Source: Pseudomonadota bacterium
Lineage (GTDB): Bacteria; Pseudomonadota; Gammaproteobacteria; Magnimaribacterales; D2472
Assembly (NCBI GenBank): GCA_010024215.1
Contig: RGHK01000014.1
Coordinates: forward strand, 1 to 12,899
Direction of reading: 5' to 3'
DNA length: 12,899 nucleotides
The translations under genes and the position numbers were made by a program. The notes beneath the pieces are model-generated. The model saw nothing but the letters and a program-made list of their open reading frames with translations. It searched no databases and had not been told where the DNA came from. Below are positions 1 to 9,312 of the stretch, in pieces. The first letter of the stretch is position 1; the number at the start of each line of letters is the position of its first letter.

Positions 1-1982
1 TATTTTTCATAAAAATTTGGTTTTATTCCTAAAGAGTCTGCTCTAGATCTAACAACAGTTAAAGCTGCCTGAATTGACTCTTGCATTACATCACCCAAAG
101 ATCCTGTTTTAATAATCCTACCTTTACCGTCAATATGGGAAGCTTCAATTGTTAAAAGCTCTCCGCCAACTTCTGTCCAGGCTAATCCAGTTACTTGGCC
201 AACTGCATTATCTTTCTCTGCAATACCGTATTTAAATTTTTTAACACCAGAAAATTTTTCAAGATTTTTATTGGTAATAGATGTTGCTTTAACTGGGGTC
301 TTCTTGCTTAACAATCTTTCTTTTACTACTTTTCTTAATATTTTAGCTATTTGTCTTTCCAAGCCTCTGACTCCTGCTTCTCTAGTGTAATATCTAATAA
401 GAGATAGAATGACTTCTTTATTTAGATTGATTTCATTTTCTTTTAATCCATTCCTTTCCATCTGTTTAGGCAATAAATATTTCGAAGCTATATTTAGTTT
501 TTCATCTTCAATATACCCAGGAATTCTTATTATCTCCATTCTATCTAGAAGCGGCGTTGGGATATTTAAACTATTAGCAGTGCATACAAACATAACCTCA
601 GAAAGATCATAATCAACCTCTAAGTAATGATCACTAAATGTGTTATTTTGTTCTGGATCAAGAACCTCCAGCAAAGCAGAAGCAGGATCACCTCTATGAT
701 CCATGCCTATCTTATCAATCTCATCTAATAAAAATAATGGATTCTTTACACCAACTTTAGATAACTTTTGGATAATTTTTCCAGGCATTGAACCTATATA
801 GGTTCTTCTGTGACCTCTAATTTCTGACTCATCTCTAACGCCACCTAAAGACATTCTCACAAATTTTCTATTTGTTGCCCTCGCAATTGATTCACCCAAA
901 GATGTTTTACCAACGCCTGGAGGGCCAACTAAACACAAAACTGGAGCCTTCATAGACTTAACTCTTTTTTGAACTGCAAGATACTCTATTATTCTCTCTT
1001 TAACTTCTTCAAGGCCATAATGATCTTCCTCAAGAATATTCAATGAAGCTTGAATATCTGTCTTAACTTTTGATCTTTTTTTCCATGGGACTTCTACCAA
1101 GCAATCTAAATAGGATCTAACAACAGATGCTTCAGCAGATGATGGAGACATATGCTTAAACTTTGCTAATTCACTTTTTGCTTTTTTTAATGCCTCTTGT
1201 GGCATGCCAACACTATTAATTTTTTCTTCCAGGGCATCTAATTCATCACCCTCTTCTCCAATTTCACCAAGTTCTTTTTGTGCAGCTTTTATTTGCTCAT
1301 TCAAGTAATACTCTCTTTGAGACTTTTCCATCTGTTTTTTAACACGTTCTCTAATCTTTTTTTCAACATCCACAACATCTAACTGAGACTCAATAAACAT
1401 TAGAACTTTTTCAGACCTTTCTTTTAAATCTGCGATTGCAAGTATTTCTTGTTTTCTAGCAGTTTCAATAGGCAGATGACCAGTTATAGTATCTATAAGC
1501 TTGGAAAGATCATCTAGTGAATCTACGGTTGAAACTATTTCAGGAGGGATTCTTTTAGTTATTCCAATATAATCTTCAAATTTTGCTTTAATGAACCTCA
1601 CTAAGTTAGATGAATCGGCCTCTTTAAGCGGTATATCATCAATTACCTCTACTCTAGCTAGGTCATATCCATCTTTAGAAATCAAATCATCGATTTTGCA
1701 TCTTTTATAACCTTCAACTAAAACCTTCATAGTTCCATCAGGTAGTTTAATAAGCTGCAGTAAATTACTTACAGATGCATTCTCATATAGATCTTTAAAT
1801 TCAGGATCATCAACTGAGGGATTTATTTGGCTTACAAGAACAAGTTTCTTGTTAGATGACATTGCAACATTAAGAGCCTCAATAGATTTAGGTCTACCAA
1901 CAAATAGTGTTGTAACTATTCCAGGGAAAACAACAACGTCTCTTAATGGAATTAAAGGTAAGTCTGATTTTATTTCTTTCAT
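1..1982 (-). CDS. lon: Lon ATP-dependent protease, partial (3' end beyond left edge)
   Basis: ATP-dependent cytoplasmic serine protease that degrades misfolded and some regulatory proteins. About 660 codons are visible, starting MKEIKSDLPLIPLRDVVVFP, which is a typical Lon N-terminal substrate-binding domain opening. A basic, coiled-coil-like middle (around residues 190-270) follows. The AAA+ module has Walker A GPPGVGKT at residues 353-360 and Walker B LLDEID near residue 420. The visible part stops at LGIKPNFYEK, about 20 residues before the family's catalytic Ser-Lys dyad, so the active site and stop codon lie off the window. No frameshift is seen in the visible part. The start is the ATG after a GGGTAT, an SD-like sequence placed unusually close. 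The gene begins 30 bases after clpX and is the last visible member of the tig-clpP-clpX-lon series. The identity is secure; only completeness is unknown. Confidence 0.97.
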   Translation of the reverse strand, partial: MKEIKSDLPLIPLRDVVVFPGIVTTLFVGRPKSIEALNVAMSSNKKLVLVSQINPSVDDPEFKDLYENASVSNLLQLIKLPDGTMKVLVEGYKRCKIDDLISKDGYDLARVEVIDDIPLKEADSSNLVRFIKAKFEDYIGITKRIPPEIVSTVDSLDDLSKLIDTITGHLPIETARKQEILAIADLKERSEKVLMFIESQLDVVDVEKKIRERVKKQMEKSQREYYLNEQIKAAQKELGEIGEEGDELDALEEKINSVGMPQEALKKAKSELAKFKHMSPSSAEASVVRSYLDCLVEVPWKKRSKVKTDIQASLNILEEDHYGLEEVKERIIEYLAVQKRVKSMKAPVLCLVGPPGVGKTSLGESIARATNRKFVRMSLGGVRDESEIRGHRRTYIGSMPGKIIQKLSKVGVKNPLFLLDEIDKIGMDHRGDPASALLEVLDPEQNNTFSDHYLEVDYDLSEVMFVCTANSLNIPTPLLDRMEIIRIPGYIEDEKLNIASKYLLPKQMERNGLKENEINLNKEVILSLIRYYTREAGVRGLERQIAKILRKVVKERLLSKKTPVKATSITNKNLEKFSGVKKFKYGIAEKDNAVGQVTGLAWTEVGGELLTIEASHIDGKGRIIKTGSLGDVMQESIQAALTVVRSRADSLGIKPNFYEK

Positions 1983-2012
1983 ATACCCAATATAGGGATA
2001 GAAATAAAAATA

Positions 2013-3266
2013 TCAATTAGCAGAGGTTTTTTTTGCTTTAGTTTTTAAAAGCTTTATTGGTTCTGATTTAGAAATAACAGTATTTTCATCAATAATGACT
2101 TTTTCTAAATCAGAGTTAGGAAGCTCAAACATTGTTTCCATTAGTATATCTTCCATAATAGATCTGAGACCTCTTGCCCCTGTTTTTCGTTTTATTGCTT
2201 GTTTAGCAATTTCTATAAGCGCCTCGTCTCTAAAAGTTAATTCAACATCATCAATTTCAAAAAGATGCTTATATTGATTTACTAAAGCATTCTTTGGTTC
2301 TTTTAGAATTCTAACTAATGCATCCTCGTCAAGCTCATGAAGACTGGATATTACTGGCAGCCTTCCAACAAACTCAGGAATTAAACCATATTTCACTAAA
2401 TCTTCTGGTTCTAAATGCTCAATATTGGAAGTTATTGATTGAGATGTTGATGACTTATTTACTTCAGCACCAAAACCAATACCAATATTATTATTTCTTT
2501 GATCAATTACTTTCTCAATACCTGAAAAGGCACCGCCACAAATAAATAATATATTTGATGTATCAATTGGTATGAATTCCTGTTGTGGATGCTTTCTTCC
2601 ACCCTGAGGCGGTATTGAAGCTACAGTTCCTTCTATTAACTTAAGAAGTGCTTGCTGCACACCTTCACCTGAGACATCTCTTGTAATAGATGGATTATCA
2701 GATTTTCGAGCAATTTTATCGATCTCGTCAATATAAACTATCCCCAATTGAGCTCTTTCAGGGTCATAATCTGATTTCTGTAACAATTTTTGAATAATGT
2801 TTTCGACATCTTCACCAACGTAACCTGCTTCTGTAAGGGTTGTTGCATCAGCAATTGTAAATGGGACATTTAATATTTTCGCTAGAGTTTGTGCAAGAAG
2901 AGTCTTTCCACTGCCGGTTGGGCCTAAAAGTAAAACATTACTTTTCTGTAATTCAACTGAGTCTTTTGAATCGCTTTTTCTTAATCTCTTGTAATGATTA
3001 TAGACAGCTACAGATAAAACTTTCTTAGCTTTCTCTTGCCCAATAACATAATCATCAAGTTTGTTAAAGATTTCTAAAGGTGAAGGCAACTCTTCTAAAG
3101 ATGTATCCTCTTCGCTTTTAATCTCTTCTTCAATAATGTCATTACATAAATCAACGCATTCATTGCAAATATATACACTTGGTCCTGCTATGAGTTTTTT
3201 AACATCATCTTGAACTTTGCCACAAAATGAACAATTCAATTTTTCAGTTGAAGTGCTATTTGACAT
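2013..3266 (-). CDS. clpX: ClpX, ATPase and specificity subunit of ClpXP protease
   Basis: AAA+ unfoldase that recognises substrates, unfolds them and threads them into ClpP. The 417-residue length is close to the family norm. The N-terminal zinc-binding domain has C12, C15, C34 and C37. Walker A is GPTGSGKT (115-122), the pore loop is GYVGED (148-153) and Walker B is VYIDEID (about 177-183). The RKH loop is GGRKHP (222-227), the ClpP-docking IGF loop lies in IGIGFG (261-266) and sensor 2 is GARGLR (363-368). All expected motifs are present. The start codon lies inside the end of clpP (11-base overlap), with a strong SD, AAAGGGA, at 3275-3281 inside clpP. This points to coupled synthesis of the two partners. 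Confidence 0.99.
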   Translation of the reverse strand: MSNSTSTEKLNCSFCGKVQDDVKKLIAGPSVYICNECVDLCNDIIEEEIKSEEDTSLEELPSPLEIFNKLDDYVIGQEKAKKVLSVAVYNHYKRLRKSDSKDSVELQKSNVLLLGPTGSGKTLLAQTLAKILNVPFTIADATTLTEAGYVGEDVENIIQKLLQKSDYDPERAQLGIVYIDEIDKIARKSDNPSITRDVSGEGVQQALLKLIEGTVASIPPQGGRKHPQQEFIPIDTSNILFICGGAFSGIEKVIDQRNNNIGIGFGAEVNKSSTSQSITSNIEHLEPEDLVKYGLIPEFVGRLPVISSLHELDEDALVRILKEPKNALVNQYKHLFEIDDVELTFRDEALIEIAKQAIKRKTGARGLRSIMEDILMETMFELPNSDLEKVIIDENTVISKSEPIKLLKTKAKKTSAN

Positions 3267-3870
3267 TTTTAATATCCCTTTGATTTAGAATGCTATCTAC
3301 TATCCCATAATCCATAGCAGACTTGGCATCTAAGAAATTATCTCTATCAGTATCTTTCTCAATTTTTTTTAAGGTTTGTCCAGTGTGTTTAGCAAGAATA
3401 TCATTTACAACTTTTTTCATATGTAGGATTTCTTTTGCATGAATTTCAAAATCTGATGCTTGACCCTGAAAGCCACCAAGAGGCTGATGTATCATTATTC
3501 TTGAATTAGGCAAAGCAAATCTTTTACCCTTATCTCCGCCTGCAAGTAAAATTGCACCCATGCTTGCTGCTTGACCAATACATAAAGTTGAAATTGAAGG
3601 CGATATAAACTGCATTGTGTCATATATAGCTAAACCAGATGAGATACTTCCACCAGGTGAGTTAATATATATTGAAATGTCTTTTTCAGGATTTTCTGAC
3701 TCTAAAAACAATAACTGAGCAACAACCAAATTAGACATGTAATCATCTACAGGTCCAGATAAAAATATAACTCTTTCTTTAAGTAACCTAGAATAAATAT
3801 CAAAAGAGCGCTCACCTCGAGGAGTTTGCTCGATTACCATAGGTATTAATGCTGACTCAATTTTATCCAT
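3256..3870 (-). CDS. clpP: ClpP, proteolytic subunit of Clp protease
   Basis: Serine peptidase that forms the tetradecameric degradation chamber docked by ClpX (and ClpA where present). It is 204 residues, about normal size including a short N-terminal propeptide-like segment. The catalytic triad is visible: Ser103 in GQAASMGA, His128 in IMIHQPLGG and Asp177 in DRDNFL. The SPGGS oxyanion-region motif is at 71-75. The first residues ([20 protein letters not shown]) match the usual ClpP start, so this ATG is favoured. It lies 8 bases after the trigger factor stop, with only a weak SD (TAAGAA-like), which suggests translational coupling. No defect is seen. Confidence 0.99.
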   Translation of the reverse strand: MDKIESALIPMVIEQTPRGERSFDIYSRLLKERVIFLSGPVDDYMSNLVVAQLLFLESENPEKDISIYINSPGGSISSGLAIYDTMQFISPSISTLCIGQAASMGAILLAGGDKGKRFALPNSRIMIHQPLGGFQGQASDFEIHAKEILHMKKVVNDILAKHTGQTLKKIEKDTDRDNFLDAKSAMDYGIVDSILNQRDIKNVK

Positions 3871-3878
3871 ATAAATTC

Positions 3879-5174
3879 TTATTTATTTGCTAGCTCTGAA
3901 AATTCTATCACCTTATCCTTAAATTTAAGTGCTTTTTCTAAATTTTCAATTAATTGTTGCTCTAAGGCAATCATTCTAAATTGTTCTAATTGCTGGGGCT
4001 GGCCTTTAACCCATTGTTTGAATTGTTCAGGATCCTTATATTTTTGCGATTCTTTATCTATAAAAGTATCTAGCATTACTGAGTCTGCTGTTAATTCAAA
4101 ATGATTTACCAGTTCAGCAAATAATAAATCTAATCTTACTCGTTTTTCAGCATTCTCAATAAAAGTATCTATTGGAAATAAGTCATCTCCAGCTTGATCT
4201 TCAGTTTGGCCTACTCTCATTAGAGCATCTTTTCTCATTAAATCGGCTTGCTCTTTAATTGTGACTTTTGGAACACTAAATGAATTAGTTTTTAATAAAG
4301 TTTCATATATAGATTCTTTTGTTAGATCTTTCTCTTGAATCTCAACCTCTTTTTTCATTCTTTTAGATATCTCTTCTCTAAAACCAGCTTCATCCTTTAC
4401 ATCCATATCTAGCTTTTCAAATAAATCTTTATCTATTTTAGCTTCATGAAGTTCTTGAATAGTTTTTAAATTGATATCAAATTCTGCCTCAATTCCTGCT
4501 AAATCTTTTTTAAAGTAATCATCAGGGAAAGTTGCTTTTATAGTAAATTCAGATGGCTCTTTATCAACAATAGAATCTTCAAATCCTGGAATCATTGAAC
4601 CACTGCCCAGCACTAACTTAAAATCTTTAGCTGAATTTCCTTCAAACTCTTCTTTATTGATTTTCCCAACAAAATCTATAATTACTTGGTCATCTTTTTT
4701 AGATTTCCTTGATACATCTTTCCAATCGCCATATCTTTTTTGGATGTCTGCAATTGCAAGATCAATATCACTATCACTTATAGATATAGACACTTTTTCA
4801 AAACTTGTCCACCTGCTTAACTTGGGTTTTATCTCAGGAAAAACTTCAAATGTTGCTGAATAACTTATTGGTTTTTTTGGATCTTCACTTTCAAGATTTA
4901 TAGTTGGCGAAGATGCAGGACGAATATTGTTTTCGCTTAAGGCTGTTGGGTATGAGCTTTGAATAAGTTCGTTAACAACATCGGCATGAATTGATTGACC
5001 ATACCTTTGATTTAAAACATCATTTGGAACTTTTCCTTTTCTAAAACCATCAAGTTTTGCTTTTCCTTTAATATTATTAAGCTTCGTTTGATATTTAGAA
5101 TTATATTCTTCTACTGGAATAGAAACCGTAAGCTTCCTCTCCAAATCTTTTAATTTTTTTAATTTACTACTCAT
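3879..5174 (-). CDS. tig: Trigger factor, ribosome-associated chaperone and prolyl isomerase
   Basis: Chaperone that binds the ribosome exit tunnel and shields nascent chains. With the start at 5174 it is 431 residues, essentially the standard length. The N-terminal ribosome-binding domain carries the signature GFRKGKVP at 43-50. An FKBP-type prolyl isomerase domain lies at about 150-245 ([16 protein letters not shown], then [11 protein letters not shown]). The C-terminal helical arm region runs to FSELANK. The frame stays open upstream to 5237, but that extension reads through the tRNA-His gene and cannot be real. The chosen ATG has an SD (TAGGT at 5181-5185) six bases upstream, in the 18-base gap after the tRNA. 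It is the first protein gene of the tRNA-His-tig-clpP-clpX-lon unit. Confidence 0.97.
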   Translation of the reverse strand: MSSKLKKLKDLERKLTVSIPVEEYNSKYQTKLNNIKGKAKLDGFRKGKVPNDVLNQRYGQSIHADVVNELIQSSYPTALSENNIRPASSPTINLESEDPKKPISYSATFEVFPEIKPKLSRWTSFEKVSISISDSDIDLAIADIQKRYGDWKDVSRKSKKDDQVIIDFVGKINKEEFEGNSAKDFKLVLGSGSMIPGFEDSIVDKEPSEFTIKATFPDDYFKKDLAGIEAEFDINLKTIQELHEAKIDKDLFEKLDMDVKDEAGFREEISKRMKKEVEIQEKDLTKESIYETLLKTNSFSVPKVTIKEQADLMRKDALMRVGQTEDQAGDDLFPIDTFIENAEKRVRLDLLFAELVNHFELTADSVMLDTFIDKESQKYKDPEQFKQWVKGQPQQLEQFRMIALEQQLIENLEKALKFKDKVIEFSELANK

Positions 5175-5192
5175 TGTTATACCTAAACATAT

Positions 5193-5270
5193 TGGGGCGA
5201 GCGATGGGGTTCGAACCCACGGCCTCCGGAGCCACAATCCAGCGCTCTAACCAACTGAGCTACGCCCGCC
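5193..5270 (-). tRNA. tRNA-His (anticodon GTG)
   Basis: A full cloverleaf can be folded by hand. The acceptor pairs GCGGGCG with CGCTCGC, preceded by an encoded extra 5' G (position -1) opposite C73, the hallmark of tRNA-His. The D stem is GCTC/GAGC. The anticodon stem is CTGGA/TCCGG with loop TTGTGGC (anticodon GTG). The T arm has loop TTCGAAC. CCA is encoded at the 3' end (5193-5195). Its 3' end is 18 bases from the tig start on the same strand, so it probably shares a transcript with tig. Confidence 0.98.
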
Positions 5271-5282
5271 ACGAAACGAGCT

Positions 5283-5288
5283 ATTATA
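5283..5288 (-). promoter_or_regulatory. Probable -10 element for tRNA-His/tig operon
   Basis: A perfect TATAAT on the minus strand lies 12 bases before the tRNA-His 5' end. It is followed by AGCTCG, a relatively G+C-rich discriminator like those of stable-RNA promoters. No convincing -35 is seen at 16-18 bases; the upstream DNA is plain A/T. The position fits transcription starting a few bases before the tRNA and reading into tig. Confidence 0.5.
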
Positions 5289-5319
5289 AATTAAAAATTA
5301 CAATTATTATTTTTTTTAT

Positions 5320-5325
5320 TATGAT
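5320..5325 (+). promoter_or_regulatory. Candidate -10 element for glutamate dehydrogenase
   Basis: TATGAT (one mismatch to TATAAT) lies about 42 bases before the gdh start codon, with a poor -35 (TTACAA) 16 bases upstream. In DNA this A/T-rich such matches arise easily, so this is tentative. A promoter is expected somewhere in 5271-5367 because the gene has no same-strand neighbour upstream. Confidence 0.25.
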
Positions 5326-5354
5326 TGTTACTGTAGATGCGATAACATTTTTAT

Positions 5355-5360
5355 GGGGAG
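5355..5360 (+). promoter_or_regulatory. Shine-Dalgarno site of glutamate dehydrogenase
   Basis: GGGGAG sits seven bases before the ATG at 5368, standing out in very A/T-rich DNA. It fixes the start of the glutamate dehydrogenase gene and suggests efficient translation. Confidence 0.75.
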
Positions 5361-5367
5361 ATATTAA

Positions 5368-6768
5368 ATGAGCACTTTTCTAGACGATACCACAAAATAT
5401 GTAAATAAAGCTGTAAAGCACTCTGATATATCCGAGGGCTTGGCTAATAAAATAATAATATGCAATTCAACTTATACAGTTCGTTTTGGTGTTCGGTTGA
5501 GAGGAGAAATACACACCTTTGAAGGTTGGCGTTCAGTTCACTCAGAACATATGGAGCCTACTAAAGGAGGAATAAGATACGATTTGCAAACCAATGCTGA
5601 AGAAGTTGAGGCTTTGGCAGCATTAATGTCATATAAGTGTGCTCTAATTAATGTTCCTTTTGGTGGGTCAAAAGGAGGTCTTAAAATTAATCCATACAAG
5701 TGGGAAAAAAGTGAAATAGAAAAAATTACTAGAAGGTTTGCTCAAGAATTAATTAAACGTGATCTTGTAAGTCCATCGCTCAATGTTCCAGCTCCAGATA
5801 TAGGAACATCATCTCAAGAAATGGCATGGATAGCTGATGAGTATAGAAAAATGCATCCTTCGGATATAAATGGTGCCGCATGTGTTACCGGTAAACCTCC
5901 TAATAAAAATGGTTTGCCTGGCAGAGAAGAAGCTACAGGACGAGGAGTTCAATACATAGTTCGAGAGTTTTTTAGGAATCCTGATTTACTAAAAATTGTG
6001 AAGCTAGATCATGACCTTTCATCAAAATCTCTTATTGTTCAAGGAATTGGTAATGTTGGGTATCATCTCTCAAAATTTTTAACCGAAGAAGATAATGTTA
6101 AATTAATTGGAATTTCTGAATTCAATGGTGGCATCTATAACGAAGAAGGTATAAATGTTGAGCATGCAAAAAAATATTTTACAAAACATAAATCATTTGA
6201 AAATTATCCAAAAGGTACGTTTGTAAAAGACTCTTCTCTATTGTTGAAGAGAAAATGTGACATTCTAATACCTGCAGCTCGAGAAAATGTAATTACTGAA
6301 AAAAATGCAAATGAGGTATCTGCAAAATTAATTGTAGAGGCTGCAAATGGTCCTATTAGTTATAAGGCAAATCAAATCCTTAATCGAAAAAAGATATTTA
6401 TTATCCCAGACATTCTGGCAAATGGAGGTGGAGTAGCAGTAAGTTATTTTGAGTGGGTTAAAAATATTCGACATATAAGATTTGGCCGTTTAGAAAAAAG
6501 ACGAAATCAATTTCAATTAAATAACCTTATTGAAGCTATAGAAGAAATGACAGGTACAAGTATGCCTAAAAAATATAAAGCTAATTTTATAAATGGTATA
6601 GAAGAAATCGATTTAGTTAGATCTGGATTGGATGACATGATGATTGATGGATTTCAAAGTGTTAAGAAAGAATTTATAGAAAATGAAAAGATAACAGATT
6701 TCAGGACTGCCGCATTCAAAGTTGCAATAGAAAAAATTGCTCTTTCTTATGATTTTATTGGCCTGTAA
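5368..6768 (+). CDS. Glu/Leu/Phe/Val family dehydrogenase, probably glutamate dehydrogenase
   Basis: Cytoplasmic dehydrogenase that probably interconverts glutamate with 2-oxoglutarate and ammonia. It is 466 residues, slightly longer than the usual 410-450. Family active-site positions are present: K66 in EPTKGGIR, K90 in MSYKC, K102 in GGSKGGL, and the catalytic Asp144 in PAPDIGT. S359 in GVAVSYFEWVKN is the likely substrate-side serine. The Rossmann glycine motif is QGIGNVG (225-231), and the second strand ends at E252 (GISEFNGGIY), which favours NAD over NADP. This is inference from the acidic residue. The start is set by the GGGGAG SD. It stands alone on the plus strand between two minus-strand units and converges on the transferase gene with a 14-base gap. 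Leucine or another amino acid as substrate cannot be excluded from sequence alone. Confidence 0.9.
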   Translation: MSTFLDDTTKYVNKAVKHSDISEGLANKIIICNSTYTVRFGVRLRGEIHTFEGWRSVHSEHMEPTKGGIRYDLQTNAEEVEALAALMSYKCALINVPFGGSKGGLKINPYKWEKSEIEKITRRFAQELIKRDLVSPSLNVPAPDIGTSSQEMAWIADEYRKMHPSDINGAACVTGKPPNKNGLPGREEATGRGVQYIVREFFRNPDLLKIVKLDHDLSSKSLIVQGIGNVGYHLSKFLTEEDNVKLIGISEFNGGIYNEEGINVEHAKKYFTKHKSFENYPKGTFVKDSSLLLKRKCDILIPAARENVITEKNANEVSAKLIVEAANGPISYKANQILNRKKIFIIPDILANGGGVAVSYFEWVKNIRHIRFGRLEKRRNQFQLNNLIEAIEEMTGTSMPKKYKANFINGIEEIDLVRSGLDDMMIDGFQSVKKEFIENEKITDFRTAAFKVAIEKIALSYDFIGL

Positions 6769-6782
6769 CTAACTTTATTAAA

Positions 6783-7421
6783 TTATTCTGCAGGAAAAAA
6801 TACTGGTTTAGTATCTGGCTCCCAGACATCATACTTGTGCATCGCTTTTTGAAATAACTTTGATTCAACAAAAGAATCAAGTAATTTTTTTATTTTGATA
6901 ATTTTTTGTTGTGCATCAAACCATATTGGATTGGCAATTTTATATTGCCTAATAAAGGGTAAAATTGAGATATCTAATTTGTTAATTTCATCGCCAAAAA
7001 TCCATTTATTGTTTGAGATCGAATTTTCAAGATCTATTAGAATCTTCAAGCATTCATCACGGTGGTGCTCTAAATCAGCATCATGATATCGTGTTGAATA
7101 TTTGTATCTATCAAGATGATATTTAAAATTATCATCAAATATAGTTATAAAATGTTCAGTTAATTTATTTTGCTCTTCATTAGTTGAAGCAAAAATAGAC
7201 TTTTGCGCAACTACCCAATTAATAATATCCATGCTTTCATCAATAACTCTATCTTTCAATAAAAGAACAGGAACTGTTCCTTTGGGTGATATCTCAAGCA
7301 TATGCTCAGGCTTATTTTTTAATCTTATTTCTCTTATTTCACAACTAATATTACCAAGTAATATTGCCATTCTTGCTCTCATGGCATATGGACATCTTTT
7401 AAATGAATAAAGAATTGGCAT
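6783..7421 (-). CDS. Glutathione S-transferase-like protein
   Basis: Predicted soluble protein of the glutathione transferase fold, 212 residues. The N-terminal thioredoxin-like domain has a CPYA motif with Cys10 (RCPYAMRARM), the cis-proline motif TVPVL (49-53) and the glutathione-contact pair E62-S63. The all-helical C-terminal domain includes the N-capping-box-like LDISILPF (149-156). A cysteine rather than Tyr or Ser near the N-terminus suggests omega- or beta-like thiol-transfer chemistry instead of classical conjugation; this is inference. It starts on the last base of the trhO stop codon (TAATG), so translation is almost certainly coupled to trhO. It has no SD of its own. The length matches SspA, but the N-terminus is not SspA-like. 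The actual substrate is unknown. Confidence 0.8.
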   Translation of the reverse strand: MPILYSFKRCPYAMRARMAILLGNISCEIREIRLKNKPEHMLEISPKGTVPVLLLKDRVIDESMDIINWVVAQKSIFASTNEEQNKLTEHFITIFDDNFKYHLDRYKYSTRYHDADLEHHRDECLKILIDLENSISNNKWIFGDEINKLDISILPFIRQYKIANPIWFDAQQKIIKIKKLLDSFVESKLFQKAMHKYDVWEPDTKPVFFPAE

Positions 7422-8356
7422 TATGATTTAATTTGAACTTCTTCTTTAGGCCCAATATGTTTCTGATTTCTTTTTTTTGCTAAATCCACCTGCTTTTGGC
7501 GACTCATATATCTAGATTTTTGCTCTTCTGAAGTTTGGTAATAGCATGTAGGACAAGCCACTCCACGAATATAAAGTTTTGATTTTTTATCTTCTTCGGT
7601 AATGGGCATTCTACAACCATGACACATATCATAACTACCCTCAGATAAATCATGTTTAACTGAAACCCTATCATCAAAAACAAAACACTCCCCATCCCAC
7701 AAAGAACTGTCTTCATCAACTTCTTTAAAATAATTTAAAATTCCACCCTTTAAGTGACTAACATTTTTAAAGCCTTCTTTTATCATCATAGAAGATGCCT
7801 TTTCACATCTAATGCCTCCAGTACAAAACATGGCAATTTTCTTATTACTCTTATCTTCCTTGGTAAAATTTTGATTTTTAACCCAATCAGGGAAATCTCT
7901 AAATTTTATAGTGTTTGGATTAATGGCGTTTTTAAATGTTCCAATCGAGTATTCATAATTATTTCTGGTATCTATTAAAATTGTATCTTTATCTTCAATT
8001 AAGCTATTCCAGTTTTTAGGTTCTACATATTCTCCAACTACTTCGTTAGGGTTGATTGAGTCATCTCCAATCGTAACTATTTCATTTTTTAATTTAATTT
8101 TAAGTCTTACAAAAGGATTGATCTCAGAATGAGAAAATTTGATATCAATATTTTTGAACCCTTTAATTGATCTAATATATTCAACAGCTTTTTGGAGATT
8201 TTTTTGCTCTGCTGATATGGTTCCATTGATACCTTCTTTACCAACCAAAATAGTTCCATATATTTTAAGTTGCTTAAACCTCTTTCTAATTTTATTTTGA
8301 AGAGTATTAGGATCATCTACTGATGAAAACTTATAAAGAGCAGCTACTGTATACAT
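7421..8356 (-). CDS. trhO: tRNA uridine(34) hydroxylase TrhO (YceA/UPF0176, rhodanese domain)
   Basis: Enzyme family that hydroxylates wobble uridine 34 to 5-hydroxyuridine in some tRNAs. It is 311 residues, near the family's usual length. An N-terminal acylphosphatase-like domain (about 1-95, with GKEGINGTIS) is followed by a rhodanese domain (about 115-215). The catalytic loop is FCTGGIRCEKAS, with Cys178 as the expected active cysteine and Cys184 beside it. The C-terminal segment has a four-cysteine pattern (C245, C248, C268, C271) that may bind a metal. The ATG is the only good start; a stop codon lies shortly upstream in frame, and no clear SD is seen. It begins 23 bases after tRNA-Arg on the same strand, so the modifying enzyme is probably co-transcribed with a tRNA. 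Tandem with the glutathione-transferase-like gene. Confidence 0.95.
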   Translation of the reverse strand: MYTVAALYKFSSVDDPNTLQNKIRKRFKQLKIYGTILVGKEGINGTISAEQKNLQKAVEYIRSIKGFKNIDIKFSHSEINPFVRLKIKLKNEIVTIGDDSINPNEVVGEYVEPKNWNSLIEDKDTILIDTRNNYEYSIGTFKNAINPNTIKFRDFPDWVKNQNFTKEDKSNKKIAMFCTGGIRCEKASSMMIKEGFKNVSHLKGGILNYFKEVDEDSSLWDGECFVFDDRVSVKHDLSEGSYDMCHGCRMPITEEDKKSKLYIRGVACPTCYYQTSEEQKSRYMSRQKQVDLAKKRNQKHIGPKEEVQIKS

Positions 8357-8379
8357 GACACTATTTTACTACAAGAAAA

Positions 8380-8456
<77 letters not shown>

Positions 8457-8457
8457 G

Positions 8458-8466
8458 TGGTATATT
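8458..8466 (+). promoter_or_regulatory. Candidate extended -10 for folD
   Basis: TGGTATATT matches the extended -10 pattern (TGn followed by TATATT) directly between tRNA-Arg and folD. The folD ATG begins four bases later, so transcription from here would make an almost leaderless or slightly truncated message. No -35 is recognisable, since that region is the tRNA-Arg gene. It is tentative; the alternative is a promoter upstream, near 8340-8380, giving a leader antisense to the tRNA. Confidence 0.25.
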
Positions 8467-8469
8467 TTT

Positions 8470-9312
8470 ATGACCGCAAAAATTCTAGATGGTAAAAAAT
8501 TAGCTTCTTTAAGTGAGGAAGATATCAAAAAAGAGGTTTCGGAACTTGCTAAACATGGAATAAATCCGACACTTGCAACCATCCTTGTTGGAAATGATCC
8601 AGCATCAGAGACTTATGTCAGAATGAAAAGGAATACTTGTAAAAAAGTTGGCATGAAATCAATCGCTGTTGAACTTCCAGAATCTACAACTACAGAAGAG
8701 TTGCTTAGAACAATTGAAGAACTGAATAATAATCCTGATGTCCATGGAATTTTATTGCAACATCCAGTTCCATCTCAAATTGATGAAAGAAAATGTTTTG
8801 ATGCTATTGATATAGAAAAGGATGTAGATGGTGTCACTTGTTTGGGCTTTGGAAATATGTCTATGGGTTTAGATGCTTATGGCTCATGTACTCCTGCTGG
8901 CATTATAAGACTAATACAGCATTATGAATTAGATATACAAGGCTTAAATGCTGTTGTTGTTGGCAGAAGCCCTATTTTAGGAAAACCAATGGCTATGATG
9001 CTGCTTAATCTAAATGCAACAGTAACCATATGTCATTCAAGAACACAAAATATTGAAACCATTATTAAAAGTGCAGATTTAATTGTTGGAGCAGTAGGAA
9101 TACCCAAATTTATAAAAACTGACTGGATTAAACAAGGTGCTATTGTTATAGATGCTGGATTTCATCCTGAAAAATGTGGTGATATTGATTTGGATCAAAT
9201 GGACAAAATATCTTCAGCATACACTCCAGTACCAGGTGGAGTTGGTCCAATGACAATAAATACATTAATACTGCATACTATGCAGTCTGCAAAAAAATTA
9301 TTAAATAATTAA
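8470..9312 (+). CDS. folD: FolD, methylenetetrahydrofolate dehydrogenase / methenyltetrahydrofolate cyclohydrolase
   Basis: Bifunctional one-carbon enzyme that converts 5,10-methylene-THF to 10-formyl-THF through methenyl-THF, using NADP. It is 280 residues, normal length. Catalytic Tyr49 and Lys53 lie in TYVRMKRN, Asp120 in KDVDG, the cofactor-binding GRSPILGKP at 165-173, and the closing [10 protein letters not shown] at 253-262. The usual GILVQLPLP motif reads GILLQHPVP (93-101), with His in place of Leu, a variant form I believe occurs in a subset of FolD proteins. The start is preceded only by a weak SD (GTGG), and the upstream gap is 13 bases. Its TAA overlaps the stop codon of the convergent DUF4389 gene. 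Confidence 0.97.
   Translation: MTAKILDGKKLASLSEEDIKKEVSELAKHGINPTLATILVGNDPASETYVRMKRNTCKKVGMKSIAVELPESTTTEELLRTIEELNNNPDVHGILLQHPVPSQIDERKCFDAIDIEKDVDGVTCLGFGNMSMGLDAYGSCTPAGIIRLIQHYELDIQGLNAVVVGRSPILGKPMAMMLLNLNATVTICHSRTQNIETIIKSADLIVGAVGIPKFIKTDWIKQGAIVIDAGFHPEKCGDIDLDQMDKISSAYTPVPGGVGPMTINTLILHTMQSAKKLLNN

Noticed and set aside
5175..5237. Upstream extension of trigger factor by 21 codons
   Set aside because: The extension is tRNA-His sequence read as protein; the internal ATG at 5174 has an SD and gives the standard family start.
5174..5371. Plus-strand open frame across the tRNA-His gene, encoding GRAMGFEPTASGATIQ-like residues
   Set aside because: This is the well-known false protein obtained by translating the complement of a tRNA gene; it overlaps tRNA-His and the promoter region.
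6769..6782. Terminator between glutamate dehydrogenase and the transferase-like gene
   Set aside because: Only 14 A/T-rich bases separate the convergent genes, and no hairpin is visible.
9296..9310. A/T palindrome between folD and DUF4389 as a bidirectional terminator
   Set aside because: The stem has no G-C pairs and the loop would be one base, so it is not credible as an intrinsic terminator.
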